From JAPLDA01 sp043787975 (GTDB lineage Bacteria; Bacteroidota; Bacteroidia; AKYH767-A; 2013-40CM-41-45), in contig JAYVUK010000021.1 in NCBI GenBank assembly GCA_043787975.1, positions 1 to 47,550 on the forward strand: a stretch of DNA of 47,550 nucleotides, written 5' to 3'. The translations under genes were made by a program, and so were the position numbers. Shown piece after piece: positions 25,945 to 32,878 of the stretch. The notes under the pieces were generated by a model. It made no database searches. It was not told the origin of the DNA and worked only from the letters and a program-made list of their open reading frames with translations. Within the stretch, counting starts at the first letter, position 1. Each line of letters opens with the position of its first letter.

Positions 25945-27237
25945 ATGACAGCAGTAGTAGGTATATTAAATAAACAAGCCGTTGCTCTTGCAGCCGATAG
26001 TGCTGTAACTATTGGAAGTATTAATGGGCGCAAAATTTTAAATAAAGCGAACAAGGTATTTACGTTATCCAAACAGCATCCTGTCGGGATAATGATTTAC
26101 AATTCTGCCTCATTTATGACAACGCCATGGGAAACTATCATAAAAATTTACCGCAAGGAATTGGATAAAAAGTGCTTCCCTACATTAAAAGAATACCAAA
26201 CTGATTTTATTGAGTTTATAAGAAATAGAAAATTCTACACAGATGCAGAAATGCAAGTTGCATTTTTTGAAAACTTTGCTTTGGACATTATCAACTCTGT
26301 TGTAAATGAAATCGCCAAACATAACCGTGCGTTGATTGAAAACCCGACATCAGAGAGCACTACGCAATTTCTTCAACTATTAGAAGAACAAATCGATAAC
26401 CTCATTGTTTTTTGGGGTGCTCAAACAGAATATTGTAATGAATTTATTGATTACACTTTTGAAATGTTTACAATATATTCCAATCAATCATTTGACAGAA
26501 TAAATCAGGAGCGTTTTGTTCAAAATGGAATTGTCATCTCAGAAGGGCTATTATTAAAAATCAAACAAGCTGTTTATGCAATTTTAAAAGCGAAGGAAGA
26601 GTTGTCTGGTTTCACAGGGTTAATTTTTAGCGGTTTTGGCGAGGATGAAATTTATCCGCAGTTACTTCCGATAAACATTTCAATGGTCATAGATAACAGG
26701 TTACGTTATTATGTAAATGAAAAACGAACAGCATCAATCTCAAACTCTAATAATGGTGCCGTTTGCCCGTTTGCACAAACAGATGTAATTGACACTATCC
26801 TTACCGGAATAGATCCTTCATTAGATAATATCTATCTCAATAATTTTGATGCACTATTTAAAAAATACAATGAGGCAATATTAGGAAGCATCGGAGATTC
26901 CAACGACTTACTAAAGGAGCAAATCCAGAACCTTGATACTAAAGCCCTCGTTGCTGAGTTTGGTAAGATGAACCTGCAAATTAAGCAGGAGAACTACATA
27001 AATCCATTGATGAATGCTGTTAGCAGCCTCTCAAAGGATGACCTGGCTGAAATGGCCGAGAGCTTAATTTACTTGACCTATTTGAAAAGAAGGATTACCT
27101 TTGCGGAAGAAAGCGTAGGGGGACCTGTAGATGTTGCTGTAATTTCTAAAGGTGATGGGTTTATTTGGATAAAACGAAAACATTATTTTAAACCGGAATT
27201 AAATCAGCATTTCTTAGAAAACTACTTTAAAAAATAA
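25945..27237 (+). CDS. Proteasome/HslV-like Ntn hydrolase, long stand-alone form
   Basis: 430 residues. The start MTAVVGILNKQAVALAADSA followed by VTIGSINGRKILNKANKV reproduces the active-site layout of proteasome beta/HslV subunits. Met removal would expose Thr1; Asp17 falls at exactly the proteasomal position (ALAADSAVT); Lys33 and Lys36 are both available for the catalytic lysine. GIMIYNSASF resembles the strand after the nucleophile. After about residue 50 the sequence is a long helical region unlike HslV (about 175 aa), with a later FTGLIFSGFGEDEIYPQL and a C-terminal VDVAVISKGDGFIWIKRK that look like the remaining Ntn strands. It may be a peptidase or amidase with a large insertion. No ATPase partner is near. 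Ntn fold likely, activity inferred. Confidence 0.7.
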   Translation: MTAVVGILNKQAVALAADSAVTIGSINGRKILNKANKVFTLSKQHPVGIMIYNSASFMTTPWETIIKIYRKELDKKCFPTLKEYQTDFIEFIRNRKFYTDAEMQVAFFENFALDIINSVVNEIAKHNRALIENPTSESTTQFLQLLEEQIDNLIVFWGAQTEYCNEFIDYTFEMFTIYSNQSFDRINQERFVQNGIVISEGLLLKIKQAVYAILKAKEELSGFTGLIFSGFGEDEIYPQLLPINISMVIDNRLRYYVNEKRTASISNSNNGAVCPFAQTDVIDTILTGIDPSLDNIYLNNFDALFKKYNEAILGSIGDSNDLLKEQIQNLDTKALVAEFGKMNLQIKQENYINPLMNAVSSLSKDDLAEMAESLIYLTYLKRRITFAEESVGGPVDVAVISKGDGFIWIKRKHYFKPELNQHFLENYFKK

Positions 27238-27243
27238 ACTCCG

Positions 27244-27465
27244 ATGAATATTCTATCATTCAACAACGGCTTCGCAAACAACAATACATTTTCAGACAGA
27301 GATGTTCTCTCAGCCTTTAAGCAAGAACCTGATCAACATCAGGAAATCAAGCAAGGTATGTCATCACAACAAATTGCCGACATTGTTTCTGATCGGTTAA
27401 TTGAGGTAGTGAGAGAACAATTTGAAACCGTTAAAAAAAAATTTCAAGCGAAAGCAAAAAAATAA
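27244..27465 (+). CDS. Small protein co-transcribed with the Ntn hydrolase
   Basis: 73 residues, 6 bp after the hydrolase stop, ending just before a terminator, so the two form a bicistronic unit. The N-terminus is Asn-rich (MNILSFNNGFANNNTFSD); the C-terminal half is a predicted amphipathic helix with a basic end (IVSDRLIEVVREQFETVKKK, then FQAKAKK). No family recognised. It might be a substrate, an inhibitor or an adaptor for the hydrolase (inference from position only). Confidence 0.65.
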   Translation: MNILSFNNGFANNNTFSDRDVLSAFKQEPDQHQEIKQGMSSQQIADIVSDRLIEVVREQFETVKKKFQAKAKK

Positions 27466-27485
27466 AAATCAGATTGATTTATAAA

Positions 27486-27520
27486 AAAGAAGGGGCCACT
27501 CAGCCCCTTCTTTCATTTTC
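27486..27520. terminator. Strong bidirectional terminator
   Basis: AAAGAAGGGGC (27486-27496), a 6-nt loop and GCCCCTTCTTT (27503-27513) form a perfect 11-bp stem. T-rich sequence follows on both strands, strongest on the minus strand (TTCTTTTTTAT). Confidence 0.88.
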
Positions 27521-27674
27521 ATGCAGATTTAATCAAAGCAGCAATCCCGATACAAATTAACATAACTGCAACGGCGTGTACTATTAACTTAGCAAATTTA
27601 CCGGTATAAACAGGTGGAGGCGTTATTCTATCGTCAAAACAGGGTGATAAAAAGAGGTTTTTAGCTATAAAATG
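27519..27674 (-). pseudogene. Possible remnant of a small membrane-protein gene
   Basis: A minus-strand frame of 51 codons ends at TGA (27519-27521), right at the bidirectional terminator. It would code PCFDDRITPPPVYTGKFAKL, then IVHAVAVMLICIGIAALIKS, one plausible membrane helix. There is no ATG, GTG or TTG before the helix, and a stop precedes it. It may be a decayed gene or coincidence. Otherwise the 308-bp gap 27466-27773 holds only the terminator and the operator-like palindrome. Confidence 0.22.
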
Positions 27675-27690
27675 TCAATAGAAATTGACA
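27673..27690. promoter_or_regulatory. Operator-like palindrome upstream of the kinase
   Basis: TGTCAAT-AGAA-ATTGACA is a perfect 7-bp inverted repeat with a 4-nt spacer, about 85 bp before the kinase ATG. The size suits a dimeric repressor site; which protein binds is unknown. Confidence 0.4.
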
Positions 27691-27773
27691 ATAGAAGCAG
27701 GGAAACCGGGCAAATTATTGAAAAACATCATTTTACTATTGACTAAATACTTGTCAAAAAACTTGGCAATGCA

Positions 27774-29480
27774 ATGCAACACTTCGATAACAAATACGAA
27801 TTTGTCAAAGAACTTGGCAGCGGTGGTTTTGGAAAGGTGTTTCTTGCAAAAGAAAATATTTTCCACCGGCTGGTTGCTATCAAAGAACTCCTGAATAAAG
27901 ACAAGGAAAAGCAACAAAGCATTATTCGGGAAATTCAAACGGTTGCAAAGTTCAATCACCCACACATCGTAACATACCATCACAATTTCATTCAGGACGA
28001 TTTACTTTATCTTGTTATGGAATATTGTGAGGGTGGCAGTTTACGCAATGCCATGAAGGTTAAAAAAGATGCTTCGTATGCTTTGACGTGGGTAACAACA
28101 TTAGCTGACACGTTGCAATTTGTTCATTCAAAAAAAATCATCCATCACGACATAAAACCCGACAACATTTTGTTTACTGCTGCTGGTGAAATCAAAATAT
28201 CCGATTTTGGCATTGCAAATACAGGAGCCGGAACACGAGCTTACATGAGTCCTGGCGCATTGAATTGGGATAGTGAAAATGTAAATGATCCGCGTGTTGA
28301 TGTATATGCGCTTGGTGTTACCCTCTTAGAATTACTTACTGGAAAAAATCCATTCTTTGTTTTATCGTGCGAACAAATTTTTGAATTACATGATAAAGGC
28401 GAGTTTGGAATAAGCAGTCTCCCGAATTGGCAACAGGAAATTATTTTAAAGGCAATCAACAAGGTTCCTGAACTAAGTTTTCAGTCAATGAATGACTTTC
28501 GTGAAGCTATTCAATCAAAACAAGTTCCAATAGTATTTAAGAAAGACAACATTAAAGCTGGTGACCTTGCTGCTAAAGCCGAAGATTTAATCAAAAGAAA
28601 AAAGTGGTTACGTGCAGCATCAATACTCGAATATGCCGTTAAAGATTTACCCGACAACGTAAATGTATTGCGTGTAGCAGGTAAATATTCCCTGATGCAG
28701 CAGAACGCAAACAAGGCAAAAGAGTATTACGAAAAAGCATTGAGGTTAAATCCGCGTCTTGATGTGCAAAAAGATTTGGGCTGGATAAATCTTGAGCTAA
28801 AAAATTATCCCATCGCAATTTCTTTATTAAGCGACCATCTTCACCGGAATCCATCCGACTACGAAGCATACAATTTATTGCTACAATGCTTTTACGAAAC
28901 AAATCGCTACGAAGCAGCAATGGATTTGGCTCGTACACTCCTGGAAGTAGAAGAAAATAATCTTTGCTTCGCAAACAATTACTATGTCTGCTGCGCGATG
29001 CACAACCTACGACAAACAATATTTCCCAAAACCGTTTTAAAAACAAGCGCCAACGAATTTATTGACTACAATTTTTCCGTGATACTTGAATCAGATTTAT
29101 CGCACAACTACGAAAAGAAGCCAACTTTAAAATCCAAGTTGCTTTTCATGGACTACCGTTTCAATAAATTCATTGATAATAAACTTTACATCAAAGCAAT
29201 TGATTTACCTGATGAAGTATCAGAAAAAAAAATAATCAAGTTTGGCAGAGCAAACTTTGGTACAAATGATATTAAAGTTCCCGGTGGTACTTCTATTAGC
29301 AGAAGGCATTGCGTAATTATTAACAACAAAGATGATGTTTGGTTATATGATTTGAACAGCACCGGCACGTATGTAGGCAATGAAAAAGTATCCGGTAAAA
29401 TTCCGTTAGTTGGAGTAAACACAATTCGACTTGATAAAGCTGAGTATATTTTGACCTCGGATAGAAGCAAATTACTTTAA
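27774..29480 (+). CDS. Ser/Thr protein kinase with TPR and FHA domains
   Basis: 568 residues, no membrane helix. Hanks-type kinase 1-250: G-loop GSGGFGKV (15-22), VAIKE with Lys37, HHDIKPDN (124-131, HHD in place of HRD, catalytic Asp126), DFG 144-146, MSPG at the APE position. Residues 260-415 are helical TPR-like repeats (AKEYYEKALRLNPRLDVQKD). Residues 485-565 form an FHA phosphothreonine-binding domain: KFGRANFGTNDI, SISRRHCVI (Ser509, His512), YDLNSTGTYVG (Asn528). FHA-kinase pairs signal by autophosphorylation and recruitment; soluble kinases of this sort occur in defence and secretion-control modules. No cognate phosphatase is nearby. Last island gene before tRNA-Val. Confidence 0.93.
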   Translation: MQHFDNKYEFVKELGSGGFGKVFLAKENIFHRLVAIKELLNKDKEKQQSIIREIQTVAKFNHPHIVTYHHNFIQDDLLYLVMEYCEGGSLRNAMKVKKDASYALTWVTTLADTLQFVHSKKIIHHDIKPDNILFTAAGEIKISDFGIANTGAGTRAYMSPGALNWDSENVNDPRVDVYALGVTLLELLTGKNPFFVLSCEQIFELHDKGEFGISSLPNWQQEIILKAINKVPELSFQSMNDFREAIQSKQVPIVFKKDNIKAGDLAAKAEDLIKRKKWLRAASILEYAVKDLPDNVNVLRVAGKYSLMQQNANKAKEYYEKALRLNPRLDVQKDLGWINLELKNYPIAISLLSDHLHRNPSDYEAYNLLLQCFYETNRYEAAMDLARTLLEVEENNLCFANNYYVCCAMHNLRQTIFPKTVLKTSANEFIDYNFSVILESDLSHNYEKKPTLKSKLLFMDYRFNKFIDNKLYIKAIDLPDEVSEKKIIKFGRANFGTNDIKVPGGTSISRRHCVIINNKDDVWLYDLNSTGTYVGNEKVSGKIPLVGVNTIRLDKAEYILTSDRSKLL

Positions 29481-29676
29481 TAAGACTCTTTGTGATTTTG
29501 AAATCAGGGTAATGAATAGAAATTTCAAAAAACAATACATGTATCTCTCCTTATGTATAGAAACTTTAAAATAATCAACAGACTTCCCATACCTAAAAAT
29601 GGTCTTACATAGTCTGAGCATAAATGAGGGCTTGATGGGCGGCTCAGAACATCTTTAAATAATGTTCCTCTTAGAA

Positions 29677-29698
29677 ATGTTTTACCTATGTTTTACCT
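29677..29698. repeat. Tandem 11-bp direct repeat near the tRNA
   Basis: ATGTTTTACCT occurs twice head to tail, about 60 bp inside the island end. Short direct repeats at this distance resemble arm-type recombinase sites. The rest of 29481-29754 has no gene; it holds this repeat and the tRNA terminator. Confidence 0.5.
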
Positions 29699-29704
29699 GA
29701 AAAA

Positions 29705-29741
29705 CGAAAACCCTCGCAATCTCTTTGTTAGCAAGGGTTTC
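29705..29741 (-). terminator. Terminator of tRNA-Val
   Basis: On the minus strand AAACCCTTGC pairs with GCGAGGGTTT (one wobble) around a 13-nt loop and runs into TTCGTTTTT, just downstream of the tRNA 3' end. Confidence 0.7.
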
Positions 29742-29754
29742 AGGTTTGTACTTG

Positions 29755-29829
29755 TGCGCTGTAGTGGGCTCGAACCACTGACCCCTACCTTGTCGAGGTA
29801 GTGCTCTGAACCAACTGAGCTAACAGCGC
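29755..29829 (-). tRNA. tRNA-Val (GAC anticodon)
   Basis: A complete cloverleaf on the minus strand: acceptor GCGCTGT/ACAGCGC, D-arm GCTC...GAGC, anticodon stem CTACC/GGTAG with loop TCGACAA (anticodon GAC, reads GUC/GUU), T-arm AGTGG/CCACT with loop TTCGAGC, discriminator A. CCA is not encoded. Its 3' end is the presumed integration target of the island. Confidence 0.95.
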
Positions 29830-29842
29830 TATTTCAGGGTGG

Positions 29843-29850
29843 CAAATATA
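29843..29850 (-). promoter_or_regulatory. -7 box TATATTTG for tRNA-Val
   Basis: On the minus strand this reads TATATTTG, a perfect Bacteroidota -7 element, 13 nt before the tRNA 5' end. Confidence 0.6.
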
Positions 29851-29940
29851 GTTGAATGATTAAACCGAAAGTCAGAAGTGAGATGCTGGGTTTTCAAACT
29901 TCTAATTTCCAATCTCTAATCTCTTGTTCATTGAATCATG

Positions 29941-29948
29941 TATATTTG
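29941..29948 (+). promoter_or_regulatory. -7 box TATATTTG for the DUF3822 operon
   Basis: A perfect TAnnTTTG box 22 nt before the TTG start of DUF3822. Divergent from the tRNA promoter about 90 bp away. Confidence 0.6.
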
Positions 29949-29970
29949 TTCTGTATAATTTATTGATATT

Positions 29971-30873
29971 TTGAACACGGCTACCGATAATATTTTCAGG
30001 CTGAATACAAAAAATCCTGAAGCAGTTATTTCCATCGTTGACGAATCCCTTGAAATGAATCCCGGGATTCGTTGTGATCTTCTTGCTGGTCTTTCACCTT
30101 CTGAATTTACGCTGGCGTTGCTTGACAGAAAACAAAACAAGTTTCTCGCGCTTGAAGTTTTTCAAAATTCGGGCCCATCAGATACGTTCAAACTTACCTC
30201 CTGGCTGGAAACTATTCTGGGCAAAAGCATACTCCTGAAAAATTACAGTTTCAAAAATACTTCTGTCGGATTTCTGAACGAACAGTCCACGCTGGTTCCT
30301 TCGGCTTTGTTTCGCGCTGAAGATGCAGCAAAATATTTTCATTTTAACCTGAATGCTGATGATGCAACGATTCATTCCGAACCTGTCCGTGCTTTTGATT
30401 CCATAAATGTTTTCGGAGTTCCTAAAACGCTCACTGAAACAATGAATCATTTTTTCGGAAACTATTCTTTGCATCACCATTCCACTGCCTTGCTGGAAGG
30501 AATTCATCTTTCATTTAAAAAATCGAATGAGAAATTGTTCTTCCTGAACATTCGCAAAGAATATGTTGACATCGTTGTAACGGAGGGGAAGAAATTAATT
30601 TTCATTAACTCCTTCAACTATAAAAGCATTGATGACCTCATTTATTACGTCATGTTTGTTTGCGATCGTTTGCAACTAAATCCTGAAACGGTTTCAACAT
30701 GGCTCATGGGTGATGTGGAACGCGAATCAGCCATCTACAATTTGCTTTACAAGTATATCCGGAACATCAGTTTTGCCAAGCGACCGGATGTATTTAATTT
30801 CAGTTATGTATTTAAAGAAATCCCTTCGCATTTTTATTTTAACCTGTTCAGTCTTGCCTTGTGCGAATCATAA
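29971..30873 (+). CDS. DUF3822 protein
   Basis: 300 residues from a TTG start at 29971; the next in-frame ATG is 29 codons in. The sequence (NIFRLNTKNPEAVISIVDES, CDLLAGLSPSEFTLALLD, EGIHLSFKKSNEKLFFLNIR, LLYKYIRNISFAKRPDVFNF, SYVFKEIPSHFYFNLFSLAL) matches DUF3822 as I recall it, a Bacteroidota-specific family with an actin/hexokinase-like (FtsA/PilM-like) fold suspected but not shown here. It overlaps rsmD by 13 bp, indicating translational coupling. Function unknown. Confidence 0.85.
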   Translation: MNTATDNIFRLNTKNPEAVISIVDESLEMNPGIRCDLLAGLSPSEFTLALLDRKQNKFLALEVFQNSGPSDTFKLTSWLETILGKSILLKNYSFKNTSVGFLNEQSTLVPSALFRAEDAAKYFHFNLNADDATIHSEPVRAFDSINVFGVPKTLTETMNHFFGNYSLHHHSTALLEGIHLSFKKSNEKLFFLNIRKEYVDIVVTEGKKLIFINSFNYKSIDDLIYYVMFVCDRLQLNPETVSTWLMGDVERESAIYNLLYKYIRNISFAKRPDVFNFSYVFKEIPSHFYFNLFSLALCES

Positions 30874-31424
30874 GCGGACAATTCAGAGGGAAAATATTGG
30901 TCGCACCAAAGCAGCTGCCGGTGCGACCTACAACCGATTTTGCCAAAACCGGAATCTTCAACATCCTCGCAAATTATTTTGACTTTGAAGACGTTTCCTT
31001 ACTGGATTTATTTTGTGGAACAGGAAACATCAGTTATGAATTCGGTTCACGAGGTTGTTCAAATGTTGTCGCTGTGGACGCAAATTCTCACTGTGTCAAA
31101 TTCGTTTCGGAAACATGCAAAACTCTTGGTATGAACGAAGCAAAAATAATCCGCACGGATGTTTTTCGTTTCCTTGAAACGTGCAGCACACCCTTCGACA
31201 TCATCTTCGCTGATCCTCCTTACGAATTAAAAACAACAGACCTGATCCCGGACACCGTTTTCAAAAAAAAATTGTTGAAGGAGGATGGTTGGCTCATCAT
31301 CGAGCATCAATCCAAACGGAAACTGGAAAGCGATATACAGCCTGATGAGACACGTACATATGGCAACTGTGCATTTAGCATTTTTAAGAATAAACCAATG
31401 CAGGATGATCTTTCAATCCAATAA
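30861..31424 (+). CDS. rsmD: 16S rRNA m2G966 methyltransferase
   Basis: 187 residues, GTG start overlapping the end of DUF3822. Methylates G966 of 16S rRNA during 30S assembly. Family marks: MRIISGQFRGKILVAPKQLP, VRPTTDFAKTGIFNIL, the AdoMet motif LLDLFCGTGNISYEFGSRG, VAVDANSHCVKFV and the catalytic DPPYE at about residue 118. The order DUF3822-rsmD-coaD is standard for the phylum. Confidence 0.94.
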   Translation: MRIISGQFRGKILVAPKQLPVRPTTDFAKTGIFNILANYFDFEDVSLLDLFCGTGNISYEFGSRGCSNVVAVDANSHCVKFVSETCKTLGMNEAKIIRTDVFRFLETCSTPFDIIFADPPYELKTTDLIPDTVFKKKLLKEDGWLIIEHQSKRKLESDIQPDETRTYGNCAFSIFKNKPMQDDLSIQ

Positions 31425-31475
31425 GTACGATATTATTTACTGATTCGTATATTCGTATCCAATTCGTATTCGTCT

Positions 31476-31931
31476 ATGAAAATTGCAGTCTTTCCAGGTT
31501 CATTTGATCCGATCACACGAGGTCACGAAAGCATTGTGAAACGTGCACTTCCGCTGTTCGATGAAATAGTTATCGGCATCGGGTTCAACACAAACAAGCA
31601 TTATTATTTTTCCCAGGAAAGACGCGAACGTTTTATTAAAAATGTTTTTGAGAATGAACCAAAAATTAAAGTGATGTCTTACCACGGCCTCACCATTGAT
31701 TTTTGTAAAGAGATCGGAGCCTCCTATATTCTGCGCGGCTTGCGGACTTCAGCCGATTACGAATTTGAACGCGCCATTTCGCAAATGAATCAAAGCATGG
31801 CTCCCGGTATTGAAACTATTTTTCTCGTTTCGGATCCTTCGCTTTCGCATATTTCTTCCACCATTGTACGCGACATTTTACTTTACAACGGAAATGTTTC
31901 TTCGTTTGTACCTGAAGGAGTAAAGATTTAA
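31476..31931 (+). CDS. coaD: Phosphopantetheine adenylyltransferase
   Basis: 151 residues; penultimate step of coenzyme A synthesis (4'-phosphopantetheine to dephospho-CoA). MKIAVFPGSFDPITRGHESI holds the nucleotidyltransferase GSFDPxTxGH motif; YILRGLRTSADYEFERAISQ and SHISSTIVRDI are the other family blocks. The 3' end overlaps the convergent NUDIX gene by 4 bp. The upstream 50 bp contain three copies of ATTCGTAT and no clear promoter, so it is probably read from the DUF3822 promoter. Confidence 0.96.
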   Translation: MKIAVFPGSFDPITRGHESIVKRALPLFDEIVIGIGFNTNKHYYFSQERRERFIKNVFENEPKIKVMSYHGLTIDFCKEIGASYILRGLRTSADYEFERAISQMNQSMAPGIETIFLVSDPSLSHISSTIVRDILLYNGNVSSFVPEGVKI

Positions 31932-32551
31932 TTATTCCTGAAAAAATTGTTCAGCAGTTCAGCAATAGATGAATACGTATTGGCAAAAACTTTTTCATGG
32001 ATTGAATTTTTATCCATCCATTTTGCCTCCTGAATGTCTTCTTCAACCTGGGGAATAAGCGGCGAATTGCTTTCTGTTCGCATGAGGAACCAATGATTCT
32101 TTTTCAATTTTCGTTTTCCTTTCAGTTGATAGGTGTGAAACGTTAGCGGAAGTTCTTTTACAATCGAAAGACGATCAATACCACATTCTTCCTCCACTTC
32201 ACGCAAAGCAGCTTGTTCCGGAGATTCATCATAATCGAGCTTTCCCTTTGGCAAATCCCATTTGTTTTGACGAAAGATCACCAAAAATTCTCCCTTTCCA
32301 TTTTGCACCAATCCTCCTGCAGCTTCAACCAATTTGCAATACGAAATAAAAATTTTCCATGCCGCATCAGCATCCTGCGCTAAATAAAAAGTTTCAGCAT
32401 GGTCCGTTGCATTCTCCATCTCTAAAATTAATTCTTCAATTAATTTATCATTCTCAGAAAAAACCAAATGACCTTTCGCTAATTCAATTTCATTTTTATT
32501 GAATGCATTGATAAAGCGAAGTGGAGAATCGTTCATGAAAACTGTATGCAT
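31928..32551 (-). CDS. NUDIX hydrolase
   Basis: 207 residues. The Nudix box is GKLDYDESPEQAALREVEEE followed by CGI (Gx5Ex7REUxEExGU), inside a domain starting EAAGGLVQNGKGEFLVIFRQ and continuing KWDLPKGKL. An extra N-terminal region of about 65 residues precedes it. Proteins of this size beside coaD/pyrE in Bacteroidota are NUDIX hydrolases of unproven substrate (diadenosine polyphosphates, sugar nucleotides or capped RNA are possible). The start could also be the ATG 15 nt inside. Confidence 0.9.
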   Translation of the reverse strand: MHTVFMNDSPLRFINAFNKNEIELAKGHLVFSENDKLIEELILEMENATDHAETFYLAQDADAAWKIFISYCKLVEAAGGLVQNGKGEFLVIFRQNKWDLPKGKLDYDESPEQAALREVEEECGIDRLSIVKELPLTFHTYQLKGKRKLKKNHWFLMRTESNSPLIPQVEEDIQEAKWMDKNSIHEKVFANTYSSIAELLNNFFRNN

Positions 32552-32672
32552 AGTACGTGTACAAGAGCTCAGGTACGCAAGTTCGCAAGAATAGTCGAAT
32601 GATCAAAAACACATTTTAAAATTACAGATGAACGTGTGTACTTACAATGTTTGATAAAGTCCCGAGTGTACT

Positions 32673-32727
32673 AGTTCGGTGTTCGGAGACTCCTTTTACC
32701 GGTATTTTTTTATCCGAACTCCGAACT
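32673..32727. repeat. Long inverted repeat between NUDIX and pyrE
   Basis: AGTTCGGTGTTCGGA (32673-32687) and TCCGAACTCCGAACT (32713-32727) are complementary at 14 of 15 positions, around a 25-nt loop. No T-run follows, so it is not a simple terminator. It could be a palindromic insertion element or a transcript structure. The remaining 32552-32844 shows no gene. Confidence 0.5.
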
Positions 32728-32844
32728 GAAAACTAACTACTAAGTAAGTCCACCTGCACACTTACATACTTTTCCGTATGTTTCTTCTGAAAATTCTTTT
32801 TTATTTCACAATGGACAAAAGGAAGATACATGATTTCATTTTGA

Positions 32845-32874
32845 TTGCGAGGTTTATCGAATCATGTATCTTTG
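32845..32874 (+). promoter_or_regulatory. pyrE promoter (TTG-N19-TATCTTTG)
   Basis: TTG at 32845-32847, 19-nt spacer and TATCTTTG at 32867-32874: a textbook Bacteroidota promoter. It ends 4 nt before the pyrE ATG, predicting a leaderless mRNA. Confidence 0.75.
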
Positions 32875-32878
32875 CCGC

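Larger units (their letters stand above)
18118..29770. mobile_element. tRNA-Val-integrated accessory island (defence-like cargo)
   Basis: About 11.65 kb between two direct copies of a tRNA-Val 3'-end sequence. The tRNA 3' end faces into the segment, as in classical tRNA islands. Cargo is a type III restriction-modification operon with KilA-N, a truncated target-recognition gene, an HNH nuclease, a proteasome-like hydrolase and a kinase-FHA protein. All run on the plus strand. No integrase, transposase or relaxase is present, so it is either a decayed or a non-autonomous element. The flanks on both sides are phylum-typical core genes. Confidence 0.65.

Noticed and set aside
27685..27894. 69-aa plus frame overlapping the kinase start
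   Set aside because: Overlaps the first 120 bases of an unmistakable kinase in another frame; no independent support.
29481..29754. Integrase gene or fragment at the tRNA end of the island
   Set aside because: No open frame with recombinase motifs on either strand in this gap.
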